This document shows, in pieces, positions 8,979 to 17,725 of a stretch of 64,000 nt of DNA. This DNA comes from Betaproteobacteria bacterium. Its GTDB lineage: Bacteria > Pseudomonadota > Gammaproteobacteria > Burkholderiales > SG8-41. The stretch's first letter is position 1. Every line of letters starts with the position of its first letter. Position numbers and translations under genes: made by a program. Under the pieces are notes generated by a model. The model saw only the letters and a program-made list of their open reading frames with translations, searched no databases and had not been told where the DNA came from. The stretch is taken from the NCBI GenBank assembly GCA_021732605.1, contig JAKFUS010000041.1, positions 43,119-107,118 of the forward strand, read 5' to 3'.

Positions 8979-10898
8979 ATGAAAAACAAAAATCTTGAAA
9001 CATTGATGTACTCAGCTGGCGGCATTCTCGCGCTGGCGCTGATCCTGGTCGCCGCCAATTTCATTTTCAGCGCGTTCAACGCCCGCGTTGACCTGACCAA
9101 GGGCCGCGTTTATACGCTGTCCGAGGGCACGCGTTCGATCCTGTCGAAGCTCGAAGCGCCGGTGAAAATCCGTCTCTATTACACCCAGGGCAGCGCTGCG
9201 GTGCCGCCGGGGCTGAAAACTTTCGCCGGCCGCGTTGAGGATTTGCTCAACGAGTACAAATCCGCATCCAACGGCAAGGTGATCATCGAGAAATTCAATC
9301 CGGAGCCGGATTCCGATGCCGAGGATTCCGCGGCGCTCGACAACGTCGAAGGCCAGATGACCAATACCGGCGAGAAGTTTTACCTCGGCCTCGCGGTGTC
9401 CTTCCTTGACCAGAAGTCGTCGATTCCGGTGCTGACGCCGGACCGCGAGCGCCTGCTCGAGTACGACATCACGCGTTCGATCTCACAGGTTGCCCAGGCG
9501 AAAAAGCCGGTGATCGGCATCATGAGTAATCTGCCGGTACTCGGCCGTTCGCTGGATCCGGTGAAAAAGCAGCAGCCGACAGAGCCCTGGGTGCTGGCTT
9601 CGGAACTGAAGCGGATTTTCGACGTGCGCAAGGTGGAGCTGACCGCGACCAAAATCGATGACGACATCAAGGTGCTGCTGGTCATACATCCGCGCGACAT
9701 CATGGAGACGACGGAATACGCACTCGACCAGTTCGTGCTGCGCGGTGGCAAGTTGATTACCTTCATAGATACCTACGCCTATTTCGACCAGCAGCCGGAC
9801 CTGCAAAATCCGTTTGGCGGCAGCGCTGCCGGACAGTCTTCGCTCTATAACCTGTTCAAGGCCTGGGGTGTGGAGCCCAGCAATGGCAAGGTTGTCGCTG
9901 ACCTGACTTTCGCCAGTGGCGAAGGCCCGCGCCTGCTGCCGACGCTGCTGTCGCTGAATACCGAAGCGCTGAACCTCGACGATGTGGTGACCAGCCAGGT
10001 CGGCACGCTCTTACTGCCGTTCAGCGCCAGTTTTGCGCTGAAGCTGCCGGAAGGCCTGAAAGAGACCACGCTGGTGCATACCTCGAAAAACTCGATGCTG
10101 GCCGACCTGATCATCGCGACCCTGTCGGGTGAGCCGTCGACACGCGGCTTCCAGCCCTCCGGCAAGGAAGAACCGCTGGCCTTCCGGCTGAGCGGCAAGT
10201 TCAAGACCGCCTTCCCCAACGGCAAACCCGCCGATCCCTTCGCACGCGGCAAACCGGTCGATCCGGCGCAGTTCGAGGCCGACCGCAAATCGCATGTGCG
10301 CGAAGCGGCAGCGGAGAACACCGTGGTCATTGTCGGCGACGTTGACATGCTGACCGATGGTGCTGCAGTCGATATCCAGGAAATCTTCGGCCAGCGCGTC
10401 GCCGTGCCCCGGAACGGCAACCTCGCGTTTGCCCAGGGCCTGGTCGAGCAGATGGCCGGTGACAGCGCTCTGATCAACCTGCGGAGCCGTGCCGCCTTCA
10501 GCCGGCCCCTGACGGTGATCAAGCAGATGGAGTCGCGTGCCCAGGAAACCTACCTCGGCAAGATCAAGGAACTGGAAGACACGTTGAACCAGACCACTGA
10601 AAAACTGCAGGCGCTGCAGAAAGGGCGTGCCTCAGGCAGCGCCACCGGTGGCGCGATCCTGACGCCGGAGCAGCAGGCCGAGATGGAAAATTTCCGCAAG
10701 AAATCAGTGGAAACACGCAAGGAACTGAAGGATGTGCGGAAAACCCTGCGTGAAGAGACCGAGTCGCTGCAGCTGTGGACCAAGGTCATCAACATCGGCC
10801 TGGTGCCGCTGCTGGTGATGGTGCTGGGCATCACACTGGCGATCATCAAGCGCCGTCAGGCCAACCTGAGAATTAAAAGCGGAGCGCGCGCATCATGA
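8979..10898 (+). CDS. GldG-like ABC-type auxiliary protein
   Basis: N-terminal TM, RVDLTKGRVYTLSEGTRSILSKLEAPVKIRLYYT, C-terminal TM; in operon with the GldA/F-like genes. Confidence 0.88.
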   Translation: MKNKNLETLMYSAGGILALALILVAANFIFSAFNARVDLTKGRVYTLSEGTRSILSKLEAPVKIRLYYTQGSAAVPPGLKTFAGRVEDLLNEYKSASNGKVIIEKFNPEPDSDAEDSAALDNVEGQMTNTGEKFYLGLAVSFLDQKSSIPVLTPDRERLLEYDITRSISQVAQAKKPVIGIMSNLPVLGRSLDPVKKQQPTEPWVLASELKRIFDVRKVELTATKIDDDIKVLLVIHPRDIMETTEYALDQFVLRGGKLITFIDTYAYFDQQPDLQNPFGGSAAGQSSLYNLFKAWGVEPSNGKVVADLTFASGEGPRLLPTLLSLNTEALNLDDVVTSQVGTLLLPFSASFALKLPEGLKETTLVHTSKNSMLADLIIATLSGEPSTRGFQPSGKEEPLAFRLSGKFKTAFPNGKPADPFARGKPVDPAQFEADRKSHVREAAAENTVVIVGDVDMLTDGAAVDIQEIFGQRVAVPRNGNLAFAQGLVEQMAGDSALINLRSRAAFSRPLTVIKQMESRAQETYLGKIKELEDTLNQTTEKLQALQKGRASGSATGGAILTPEQQAEMENFRKKSVETRKELKDVRKTLREETESLQLWTKVINIGLVPLLVMVLGITLAIIKRRQANLRIKSGARAS

Positions 10899-12076
10899 AC
10901 CGCAAACAATTCCTGTGGTTGATGCTGGCGGTTGTGATCATGTCCGGCGTCGGCATGGCGCTGCTGTGGAAGGACCTCACGGCCTACCGCGACAGTGGTG
11001 CCAAAATCGGCGCCCAGTTGTTGCCGCCGATGAAAGTCAGTGACGTCGCCAAATTGCGCTTGCAGGACAAGACGGGTGAAGTGACGCTGGCGGTGAAGGA
11101 CAAGGTCTGGCGTGTTGAACAGCGCGGCGGTTATCCGGCAGACTTCGCGGAAATCAGCGGCCTGATCCTGAAGCTGCTCGAAGCCAAGGTGGTGCAGTCG
11201 GAAGCCGTAGGTGCAAGCCTGCACGGGCGCCTTGATCTGCTGGCGCCAGGCAAGGACCCCAAGGAAGGCACCGGCACACTGGTCGAACTGAGCGATGCGG
11301 CGGGCAAGGTGCTGGTGAGCATGGTGCTCGGCAAGGTGTCCATGAAAAAGGACCCGATGAATCCGCTGCCCAACGCCAAGGACGGTGTGCCGGCCGGCCG
11401 CCATATTCTGGTGGCAGGCAAGGGCGACAACGTGTTCGTGGTGTCCGATCCGCTGGAGAAAGCGGTGGCGCGCCCCGGCGCATGGCTGGCCCGCGACTTT
11501 TTCAAGATTGATCGCATCAAGACCCTGCAACTCGCCGCGGATGGTGGCGTAAATGCGAGTGCATCGTCGTGGAAAATCACCCGTGACGAGGAATGGGGCC
11601 AGTGGAAATTCGCCACGGGCGGTGGTCAGCTTCATCCCAGCGCTGCGGTGACCGTGAACAATGCCTGGTCCGGACTGGCTTTTACCGACGTCATCCTCGA
11701 TGACAAGACCGGCACTGACAAGGCGGTTACATTCACGGCGCAAACCTTCGACGACCTGACCTACACAGTCAAACTGGCGCCGCATGCCAATGATGATTTT
11801 GTGCTGCGCTTCAGTGTTGCCGGCACTCCGCCGAAAACGCGCAAGCCGGAAGCTGATGGGAAAATAGCGGGGAAAACTGCGGAAAAGCCCGAAGACGCCG
11901 CCAAACGCGACAAGGAATTTGCCGACAACCGCCAGCGCCTGGAAGCGCGGGTGATGCTGGAGCAGGCGCGTTCGCAGTGGGCCTACGTGGTACCGGGCAA
12001 ACAGGTGGCGCCGCTCTTGCTCAAGCGCGAACAGATGGTGGCAGCCGCGGCACCGGCGCAGAAAAACAGTAAGTAA
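10895..12076 (+). CDS. DUF4340-type protein of the ABC operon
   Basis: Overlaps the preceding stop (ATGA); N-terminal TM, WRVEQRGGYPADFAEISGLILKLLEAKVVQSEAVGA typical of proteins next to GldG-like genes. Confidence 0.75.
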   Translation: MNRKQFLWLMLAVVIMSGVGMALLWKDLTAYRDSGAKIGAQLLPPMKVSDVAKLRLQDKTGEVTLAVKDKVWRVEQRGGYPADFAEISGLILKLLEAKVVQSEAVGASLHGRLDLLAPGKDPKEGTGTLVELSDAAGKVLVSMVLGKVSMKKDPMNPLPNAKDGVPAGRHILVAGKGDNVFVVSDPLEKAVARPGAWLARDFFKIDRIKTLQLAADGGVNASASSWKITRDEEWGQWKFATGGGQLHPSAAVTVNNAWSGLAFTDVILDDKTGTDKAVTFTAQTFDDLTYTVKLAPHANDDFVLRFSVAGTPPKTRKPEADGKIAGKTAEKPEDAAKRDKEFADNRQRLEARVMLEQARSQWAYVVPGKQVAPLLLKREQMVAAAAPAQKNSK

Positions 12077-12127
12077 TTGATTTAATTGATAATTTTAAGG
12101 GCAGTCTAGCGGCGTTATACTGCAGGG

Positions 12128-12562
12128 ATGCAACGAATTTTGCTCCTGCTCGCTTTTGTTGTGCTGCCCGGTTGTGCAGTGACGCTGCACGGCAACCAGA
12201 CCACGGGCGGCGGTACGACAGCGACCACCACCACCGGCAGCAACGTGCAAGCCGGCAAGCAGTTCGGCAATGCACGCGTTGGCGGTTCATTCGGCTCGCC
12301 ACCCCCGGCGCATGCGGCAGGTGGCCAGGTGTCATTTTCGCGGGGCGGCTCCGCAGTGCTGGCCGTGGGTCTCGTTATCGCCGGCACAGTGGATGCGATC
12401 AACCACTGGATGCGGCCCGCGACTCAACGCACCGAACGTTTGCCCGTCGGCAATATTTCGCAGACCTGTTCCTGTTATGCCAGTGACTCCGAATCGACCC
12501 CCAGCGCTGCAGCAAAGCAAGTTCCAGCCACATCAACTCAATCCGGTATTCATCATGAGTGA
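12128..12562 (+). CDS. Putative lipoprotein, hypothetical
   Basis: MQRILLLLAFVVLPGCAV lipobox-type signal; low-complexity Gly/Thr region. Confidence 0.6.
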   Translation: MQRILLLLAFVVLPGCAVTLHGNQTTGGGTTATTTTGSNVQAGKQFGNARVGGSFGSPPPAHAAGGQVSFSRGGSAVLAVGLVIAGTVDAINHWMRPATQRTERLPVGNISQTCSCYASDSESTPSAAAKQVPATSTQSGIHHE

Positions 12563-12761
12563 TCACAAAGATCCGCAGTCCCCCGTGCCTTCGCCGGTTT
12601 TCCCGCAGGACAAGCAATGGGCTTTCAAAAAACGCGCCGGCATTTACGAGTCTGACGTGACAGCGCTGGTGCGCTGCATGCTCGAAGACGAGTCGATTCG
12701 TGAAGACCAGCGTTTGGCGTGGGAGCGCTGGCGCAATGATCCGTCGGGACTCAAACGATGA
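12555..12761 (+). CDS. Small hypothetical protein (68 aa)
   Basis: ATG at 12555; overlaps the upstream stop and the downstream ATG at 12758 (ATGA). Confidence 0.55.
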   Translation: MSDHKDPQSPVPSPVFPQDKQWAFKKRAGIYESDVTALVRCMLEDESIREDQRLAWERWRNDPSGLKR

Positions 12762-13729
12762 AAGTTTCTATCAAACAACTAGTCGTGCTCGGTGCAGCGT
12801 TTATTGCTGCGACTACTGCGGCAACGGCGCAGAACTATCCCTCGCGCCCGGTGCGCTTTGTCGTGCCCTACGCGCCAGGCGGCAGCACCGACACGCTGGC
12901 GCGGTCGATGGCAATAAAGCTTTCCGAATTGCTGGGTCAGCAGGTGGTCGTCGATAATCGTCCCGGTGCCAATGGCGACATCGGCATGACCATCGTTGCC
13001 CGGGCACCCGCCGACGGATACAGCATCGTGCTGGGCTACATCGCCAATCTCGGCATCGGGCCCAGCCTGTATGAAAAGATGCCCTACGATCCGGTGAAGG
13101 ACTTTGCATCGATCACGCAGGTCGCGGGCGCATCCAATATATTTGTCACCCATCCTTCGTTGCCGGCGAAAAACTTCAAGGAATTCATCGCCTATACCAA
13201 GGCTAATCCGAAAAAAGTGTCATTCGCCACAGCCGGTGTGGCCAGCGTGGGCCACCTGACCGGTGAATTGCTGAACGACATGGCCGGCATCGACATGCTG
13301 CACGTGCCGTACAAGGGCAGCGGCCAGGCGATTTCCGATCTGGTCGGCGGCCATATCAAGGTCATGATCAGCGGCATGGCGTCGACGCTGCCGCAGGTGC
13401 GTTCCGGCAAACTGAACGGCATTGTCACCACCGGCCTGAAGCGCACGCCGGCGACCCCCGACATTCCGACCATCGCCGAGACTTTCCCCGGCTTTGAATC
13501 GAGTTCGTGGTTTGGCGTGCTGGCTCCGGCGGGCACCCCGAAGCCGATCGTCACGCGCTTGAATGCCGACATCCACAAGTCATTGCAGGATCCGGCTGTC
13601 GCCAAGCGGCTGGCTGCTGTCGGTTTCGAGATCACTTACGGTACGCCGGAAGAATTTTCGGCTTACATCAAGTCTGAAATCAAGAAGTGGGCTAAGGTGG
13701 TGAAGGCTTCGGGGGCGAAGCCGGATTGA
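12758..13729 (+). CDS. Tripartite tricarboxylate transporter substrate-binding protein (Bug/TctC family)
   Basis: Signal peptide then QNYPSRPVRFVVPYAPGGSTDTLAR...VDNRPGANGDIG...LHVPYKGSGQAISDLVGG. Confidence 0.93.
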   Translation: MKVSIKQLVVLGAAFIAATTAATAQNYPSRPVRFVVPYAPGGSTDTLARSMAIKLSELLGQQVVVDNRPGANGDIGMTIVARAPADGYSIVLGYIANLGIGPSLYEKMPYDPVKDFASITQVAGASNIFVTHPSLPAKNFKEFIAYTKANPKKVSFATAGVASVGHLTGELLNDMAGIDMLHVPYKGSGQAISDLVGGHIKVMISGMASTLPQVRSGKLNGIVTTGLKRTPATPDIPTIAETFPGFESSSWFGVLAPAGTPKPIVTRLNADIHKSLQDPAVAKRLAAVGFEITYGTPEEFSAYIKSEIKKWAKVVKASGAKPD

Positions 13730-13805
13730 GTGTCCGAAATACACCCCGGCGCTGATGTTATCCACGTTATGCGGCTCGGAGTCATGGCGTAGTACACTGT
13801 GAGCG

Positions 13806-13994
13806 ATGAGGGTCAAGGACTTGATTGCGTTGATTGAGGCGGACGGTTGGTTTCAGGTTCGCATGAAAGGCAGTCACCGGCAGTTTCACCATCGTGCGAA
13901 ACCGGGCACAGTGACGGTTTCGGGAAAACCAAGCGTGGATATTCCGCCAGGGACTCTTAACAGTGCACTGAAGCAAGCTGGCCTCAAAAAGTAG
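13806..13994 (+). CDS. hicA: HicA-type mRNA interferase toxin
   Basis: 62 aa MRVKDLIALIEADGWFQVRMKGSHRQFHHRAKPGTVTVSGKPSVDIPPGTLNSALKQAGL, followed by hicB. Confidence 0.9.
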   Translation: MRVKDLIALIEADGWFQVRMKGSHRQFHHRAKPGTVTVSGKPSVDIPPGTLNSALKQAGLKK

Positions 13995-14005
13995 GAGAAA
14001 ATAAC

Positions 14006-14221
14006 ATGCGTTATTTGGTTGTCGTTGAAAAAGGGCCGCAGTCATTCGGAGCCTACGTACCCGATTTGCCAGGCTGTATCGCAGCGGGCGAATCGAGAGA
14101 AGAGGTTTTGACTCTTATCCGTGAGTCCATCGAATTTCATCTTGAAGGTCTCCGGGAAGACGGCCACCCGGTCCCCTCTCCCTCCAGTTCCAGTGAAGTT
14201 ATCGAAGTCGCAACCGTATAA
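14006..14221 (+). CDS. hicB: HicB-type antitoxin
   Basis: MRYLVVVEKGPQSFGAYVPDLPGCIAAGESREEVLTLIRESIEFHLEGLREDG. Confidence 0.9.
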   Translation: MRYLVVVEKGPQSFGAYVPDLPGCIAAGESREEVLTLIRESIEFHLEGLREDGHPVPSPSSSSEVIEVATV

Positions 14222-14286
14222 CCATCGTTCTGAAGCGGATCCCGCAAGGCTCCCCTGCGCTCCTTTGAGCGCGTGCAACGCAGGAT

Positions 14287-14438
14287 CGTAGGGTGGATTA
14301 GTCGCACGCCCGAAGGAAGTCCTCTTAGGGGATAGCGACGTAATCCGCCGGTTCGCAGTTGATATGCGTGACATCGTTGCGCCTCACATACGTAAGCGTT
14401 TCATTCGGCGGAATGCGCTACGCTTATTCCGCCCTACG
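14287..14438. repeat. 152 bp element with terminal inverted repeats; its first 63 bp is copy 2 of the hairpin repeat
   Basis: Ends CGTAGGGTGGATTAG... and ...CTTATTCCGCCCTACG (reverse complement CGTAGGGCGGAATAAG). Confidence 0.75.
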
Positions 14439-14532
14439 CGTGCTGATCGTGATGCTGGGTAGTGGCGACAAGTCCACGCAAGTTGCAGATATTTCCAGGG
14501 CCGTGAAACTCGCGACCCGAATAGAGGAGTAG
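14437..14532 (+). pseudogene. 3' remnant of a HigB/RelE-superfamily toxin gene
   Basis: Frame ending TAG at 14530 reads RVLIVMLGSGDKSTQVADISRAVKLATRIEE*, resembling the C-terminus (LLGGGDKSTQ.ADI.RA) of addiction-module killer proteins; 5' part absent. Confidence 0.65.
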
Positions 14533-14841
14533 ATGATGGCCAAGAAAATCCGTGTAGCTGATCTGCCCGAATTCGATGCTGCCGAGTACCTTGATAGCGA
14601 GAAAGCCATCGCCGAGTATTTGACAGCGATGATTGAGGGAGGTGATTCAGCCATGCTGGCGGCGGCGTTGGGCGATATTGCCCGAGCGCGTGGCATGAGC
14701 GAAATTGCCAAGGCTTCCGGGCTCACCCGTGAAGCGTTGTACAAGGCTTTGCGACCCAATGCGCAGCCGCGCTTTGAAACGGTCAGCCGGGTTTGCGCTG
14801 CCTTGGGAGTCCGGTTAGTGGCTCAACCCGCATCGCATTAA
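14533..14841 (+). CDS. HigA-like addiction-module antidote (HTH)
   Basis: MAKKIRVADLPEFDAAEYLDSEKAIAEYLTAMIEGGDSAMLAAALGDIARARGMSEIAKASGLTREALYKALRPNAQPRFETVSRV. Confidence 0.88.
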   Translation: MMAKKIRVADLPEFDAAEYLDSEKAIAEYLTAMIEGGDSAMLAAALGDIARARGMSEIAKASGLTREALYKALRPNAQPRFETVSRVCAALGVRLVAQPASH

Positions 14842-14901
14842 GCTTGATTCCAAATTAACGGAGTAAATTTTCTAAAAACTTACACTGACCCTATTTATTG
14901 C

Positions 14902-15096
14902 TTGCGTATCCGCTTTAAGGTTTTGCTTCGCGATAGATTTACCTGTTGCGGCTGTGGCAAGAGTCCTGCGACCTCAATCGGCACGATACTTCATGTTGAT
15001 CACATCGTGCCTTGGAGCAAGCGCGGCGAGACCGTTCTTGCAAACCTGCGCACGTTGTGTTCAAAGTGCAATCTTGGCAAGAGCAATGTACTTTAA
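14902..15096 (+). pseudogene. HNH endonuclease C-terminal fragment
   Basis: FKVLLRDRFTCCGCGKSPATSIGTILHVDHIVPWSKRGETVLANLRTLCSKCNLGKSN: complete HNH core but only TTG starts and an upstream stop at 14845. Confidence 0.65.
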
Positions 15097-15197
15097 AATT
15101 TTCAGAAGCTGGCAACGCATTCAGTCTTTACGCAAAAACAAAGTGAAGCGTCGATTTTGGACGCTAGTGAATGCGAGTTTTCTTTTAAACTCGCAAC

Positions 15198-16448
15198 CTA
15201 CCGCCGCACGATCCCCAGCTTCTCGTAAATAGGCCGTATTCCGGCGAGGATGTCCTGACGCTTGCGCGCCAGCACCAGCGCCGCAGCCACGCAGCACAAT
15301 CCTCCAACCGTGATCGTCGCGCGCGGCCCGACGATGTCGGCCAGTGCACCAGCCGCCAGCGCACCGAAGGGCATGATGCCAAGGAAAGCCACGGTGTAGA
15401 GGCTCATCACCCGGCCACGTTTGTCGTCGTCGACGATGGTCTGCAGGATGGTGTTGACTGATACCGACGTGACCAGGATGCCGAAACCGACGACCGGCAG
15501 CAACAGCAGCGCGAGCCATACCGAAGGGGCATTGGCGAACAGCACCAGCGCCGTTCCGGCCGAGAACACGGCGATGATGATCAGCCGGATCAGGCCGCGC
15601 GCGTTTTTGCGCGAGGCCAGGTACAGCGTGCCGCAGATGGCGCCGCCGCCCGAAGCGCTCATCAGGAAACCCATCAGGTCGGCATCGCCGCTGAACACTT
15701 CGCGCACCATCACCGGCATCAGTGCCGAATAAGGTGTCGCGACAAAAGCCACGACGGCCAGTGTCAGCAGCAGCGCGCGGATCGGCAGCGTGTGCCAGAC
15801 GTAGCCGAATCCTTCGCGTAAACCGGCCAGTACTGAGGTTTTGACCGGCTCGCGCGGCTGCGGCCGGTTGCGGATCATCATGAAAGAAATCACTACCGCG
15901 ATGTAGGTCAGGGCATTGATCAGGAAGCAGTGCGCCTCGCTCAGCACGCCGATCAGGATGCCGGCAATCGCGGGGCCGACCATCCGGCCGCTGTTGGCCA
16001 TCAGTGAGGTCAGTGCAATCGCATTGGGCAGATCTTCCTTGCCGTCGACCAGTTCCAGCAGGTAAGCGTGGCGGATCGGCAGTTCGAAGGCGACCAGCAC
16101 CCCCATCACCATGGCGAGTGTGACGATATGCCAGGGGGCGATGATGCCGGCGAGCGCCAGCGCGGCCAGCGTTGCCGCTTGCAGCAGTTCGAGGATCTGC
16201 GTGGCAAACATTGCGCGGTGCAGGTTCCAGCGGTCTGACCACAGCCCCGCCAGCGGTGACAGCAGCAGGATCGGCAGACTGCCGGCAAAGGCCATGACGC
16301 CCAGCATCGTCGCCGATCCGGTCAGCCGGTAGAGCAACCAGCTCTGCGCCACCATCTGGATCCAGTAGCCGATCAGCGCAAAAATCTGGCCGGCGAGGAA
16401 CAGCCGGAAATTGCGATGGCGCAGAGCGCGCAGGGAAGGCAGAGACAT
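15198..16448 (-). CDS. MFS transporter (EntS-like exporter type)
   Basis: 416 aa, 12 TM pattern; MSLPSLRALRHRNFRLFLAGQIFALIGYWIQMVAQSWLLYRLTGSATMLG. Confidence 0.88.
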   Translation of the reverse strand: MSLPSLRALRHRNFRLFLAGQIFALIGYWIQMVAQSWLLYRLTGSATMLGVMAFAGSLPILLLSPLAGLWSDRWNLHRAMFATQILELLQAATLAALALAGIIAPWHIVTLAMVMGVLVAFELPIRHAYLLELVDGKEDLPNAIALTSLMANSGRMVGPAIAGILIGVLSEAHCFLINALTYIAVVISFMMIRNRPQPREPVKTSVLAGLREGFGYVWHTLPIRALLLTLAVVAFVATPYSALMPVMVREVFSGDADLMGFLMSASGGGAICGTLYLASRKNARGLIRLIIIAVFSAGTALVLFANAPSVWLALLLLPVVGFGILVTSVSVNTILQTIVDDDKRGRVMSLYTVAFLGIMPFGALAAGALADIVGPRATITVGGLCCVAAALVLARKRQDILAGIRPIYEKLGIVRR

Positions 16449-16532
16449 AAAAACCTGGAAAAAGGAACGAATTCTACTTGATGGACTTGTCGTCAGGCGG
16501 GATAGTGCGCTGCGGTAAAATCACAGCCTCCC

Positions 16533-17717
16533 ATGCCCGACAATTCCACTGCGAGCGGCGTCCGCTCCCAACTCATCACCATCGTCCAGCTCTTGTGCGT
16601 GGTGGTGTTGTGGAACAGCGCCTACAAGGGTGCGCGCGTGCTGAACACGCTGTATGCGCTGGAACTCGGTGCGACGCCTTTGCACATCGGCCTGCTGCTG
16701 GCGACCTATGGCGTGTTTCCGCTGCTGCTGGCGGTGAAAGCCGGGCGCATCGCCGACCGCTATGGCGCGCGTGTGCCGATCATCCTTGGCATGATGGTAT
16801 GCACGCTGGGTGCCGTGCTGCCGTGGTTTGCGCCCACGCTGCCGCTGTTGTTTGTCGCCGCAGCGGTGACCGGCCTCGGTTTCATTCTCGGCCAGGTTGC
16901 GTTCCAGTCACTGGTCGGGTCGCTGGGCGAGGGCGATGCGCGGACCCGCAACTTCAACAACTATGCGCTGATTGTCGCGGTCGCCGATTTTGTCGGTCCG
17001 GTGTTTGCCGGGTTCTCGATCGACCATGCCGGCCATGTCCCGACCTACCTGTTCCTCGGCCTGTTGAGCACGACTTCGGTGATTGCAATCATTGCCCTGG
17101 CCAAGCGGGTTCCGCGCCACCGGCTGCCGGCCCCGGCCCCTGCCGGACAGCGCATGACCGACCTGTTCCGCGACGTCGACATGCGGCGTGTGCTGATCGC
17201 CAGCGCAGTGGTGATGACCGCCATTGATCTGTTCCAGCTCTACATCCCGCTGTATGGTCACCAGATCGGTCTGTCGGCTTCGGCGATCGGCGTGGTTCTG
17301 GGCTCTGCCGCTGCCGCGACCTTTGTTTCGCGCGCGCTGCTGCCGATCCTGTCCGCGCGTTACAGCGAAGAAAAAACGCTGCTGTATGCGCTGTTCCTTG
17401 CCGCGGCGATGTTCACACTGATTCCGTTTTTCACCAGCGTCGTCGTGCTGAGCGTGATCTGTTTCACGCTGGGTCTCGGCATGGGCCTCGGCCAGCCGCT
17501 GACGGTGGTCCTGTGTTACCGCTATGCACCCGCGGGACGTGGTGGTGAATCACTGGGGCTGCGCATCGCGATCAATAATTCCATGCATGTCGTCGTGCCG
17601 GCGCTCTTCGGCGCGGTGGGCGCTGCACTCGGTCTGGCGCCGGTGTTCTGGGCCAATGCCTGTGTGATCGCGGCCGGCAACTGGTACGCCCGCAAACGTT
17701 CCGCCGGAACGCCTTAA
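16533..17717 (+). CDS. MFS transporter
   Basis: 394 aa polytopic; LLLATYGVFPLLLAVKAGRIADRYGARVPIILG. Confidence 0.88.
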   Translation: MPDNSTASGVRSQLITIVQLLCVVVLWNSAYKGARVLNTLYALELGATPLHIGLLLATYGVFPLLLAVKAGRIADRYGARVPIILGMMVCTLGAVLPWFAPTLPLLFVAAAVTGLGFILGQVAFQSLVGSLGEGDARTRNFNNYALIVAVADFVGPVFAGFSIDHAGHVPTYLFLGLLSTTSVIAIIALAKRVPRHRLPAPAPAGQRMTDLFRDVDMRRVLIASAVVMTAIDLFQLYIPLYGHQIGLSASAIGVVLGSAAAATFVSRALLPILSARYSEEKTLLYALFLAAAMFTLIPFFTSVVVLSVICFTLGLGMGLGQPLTVVLCYRYAPAGRGGESLGLRIAINNSMHVVVPALFGAVGAALGLAPVFWANACVIAAGNWYARKRSAGTP

Positions 17718-17725
17718 AAACGCGC

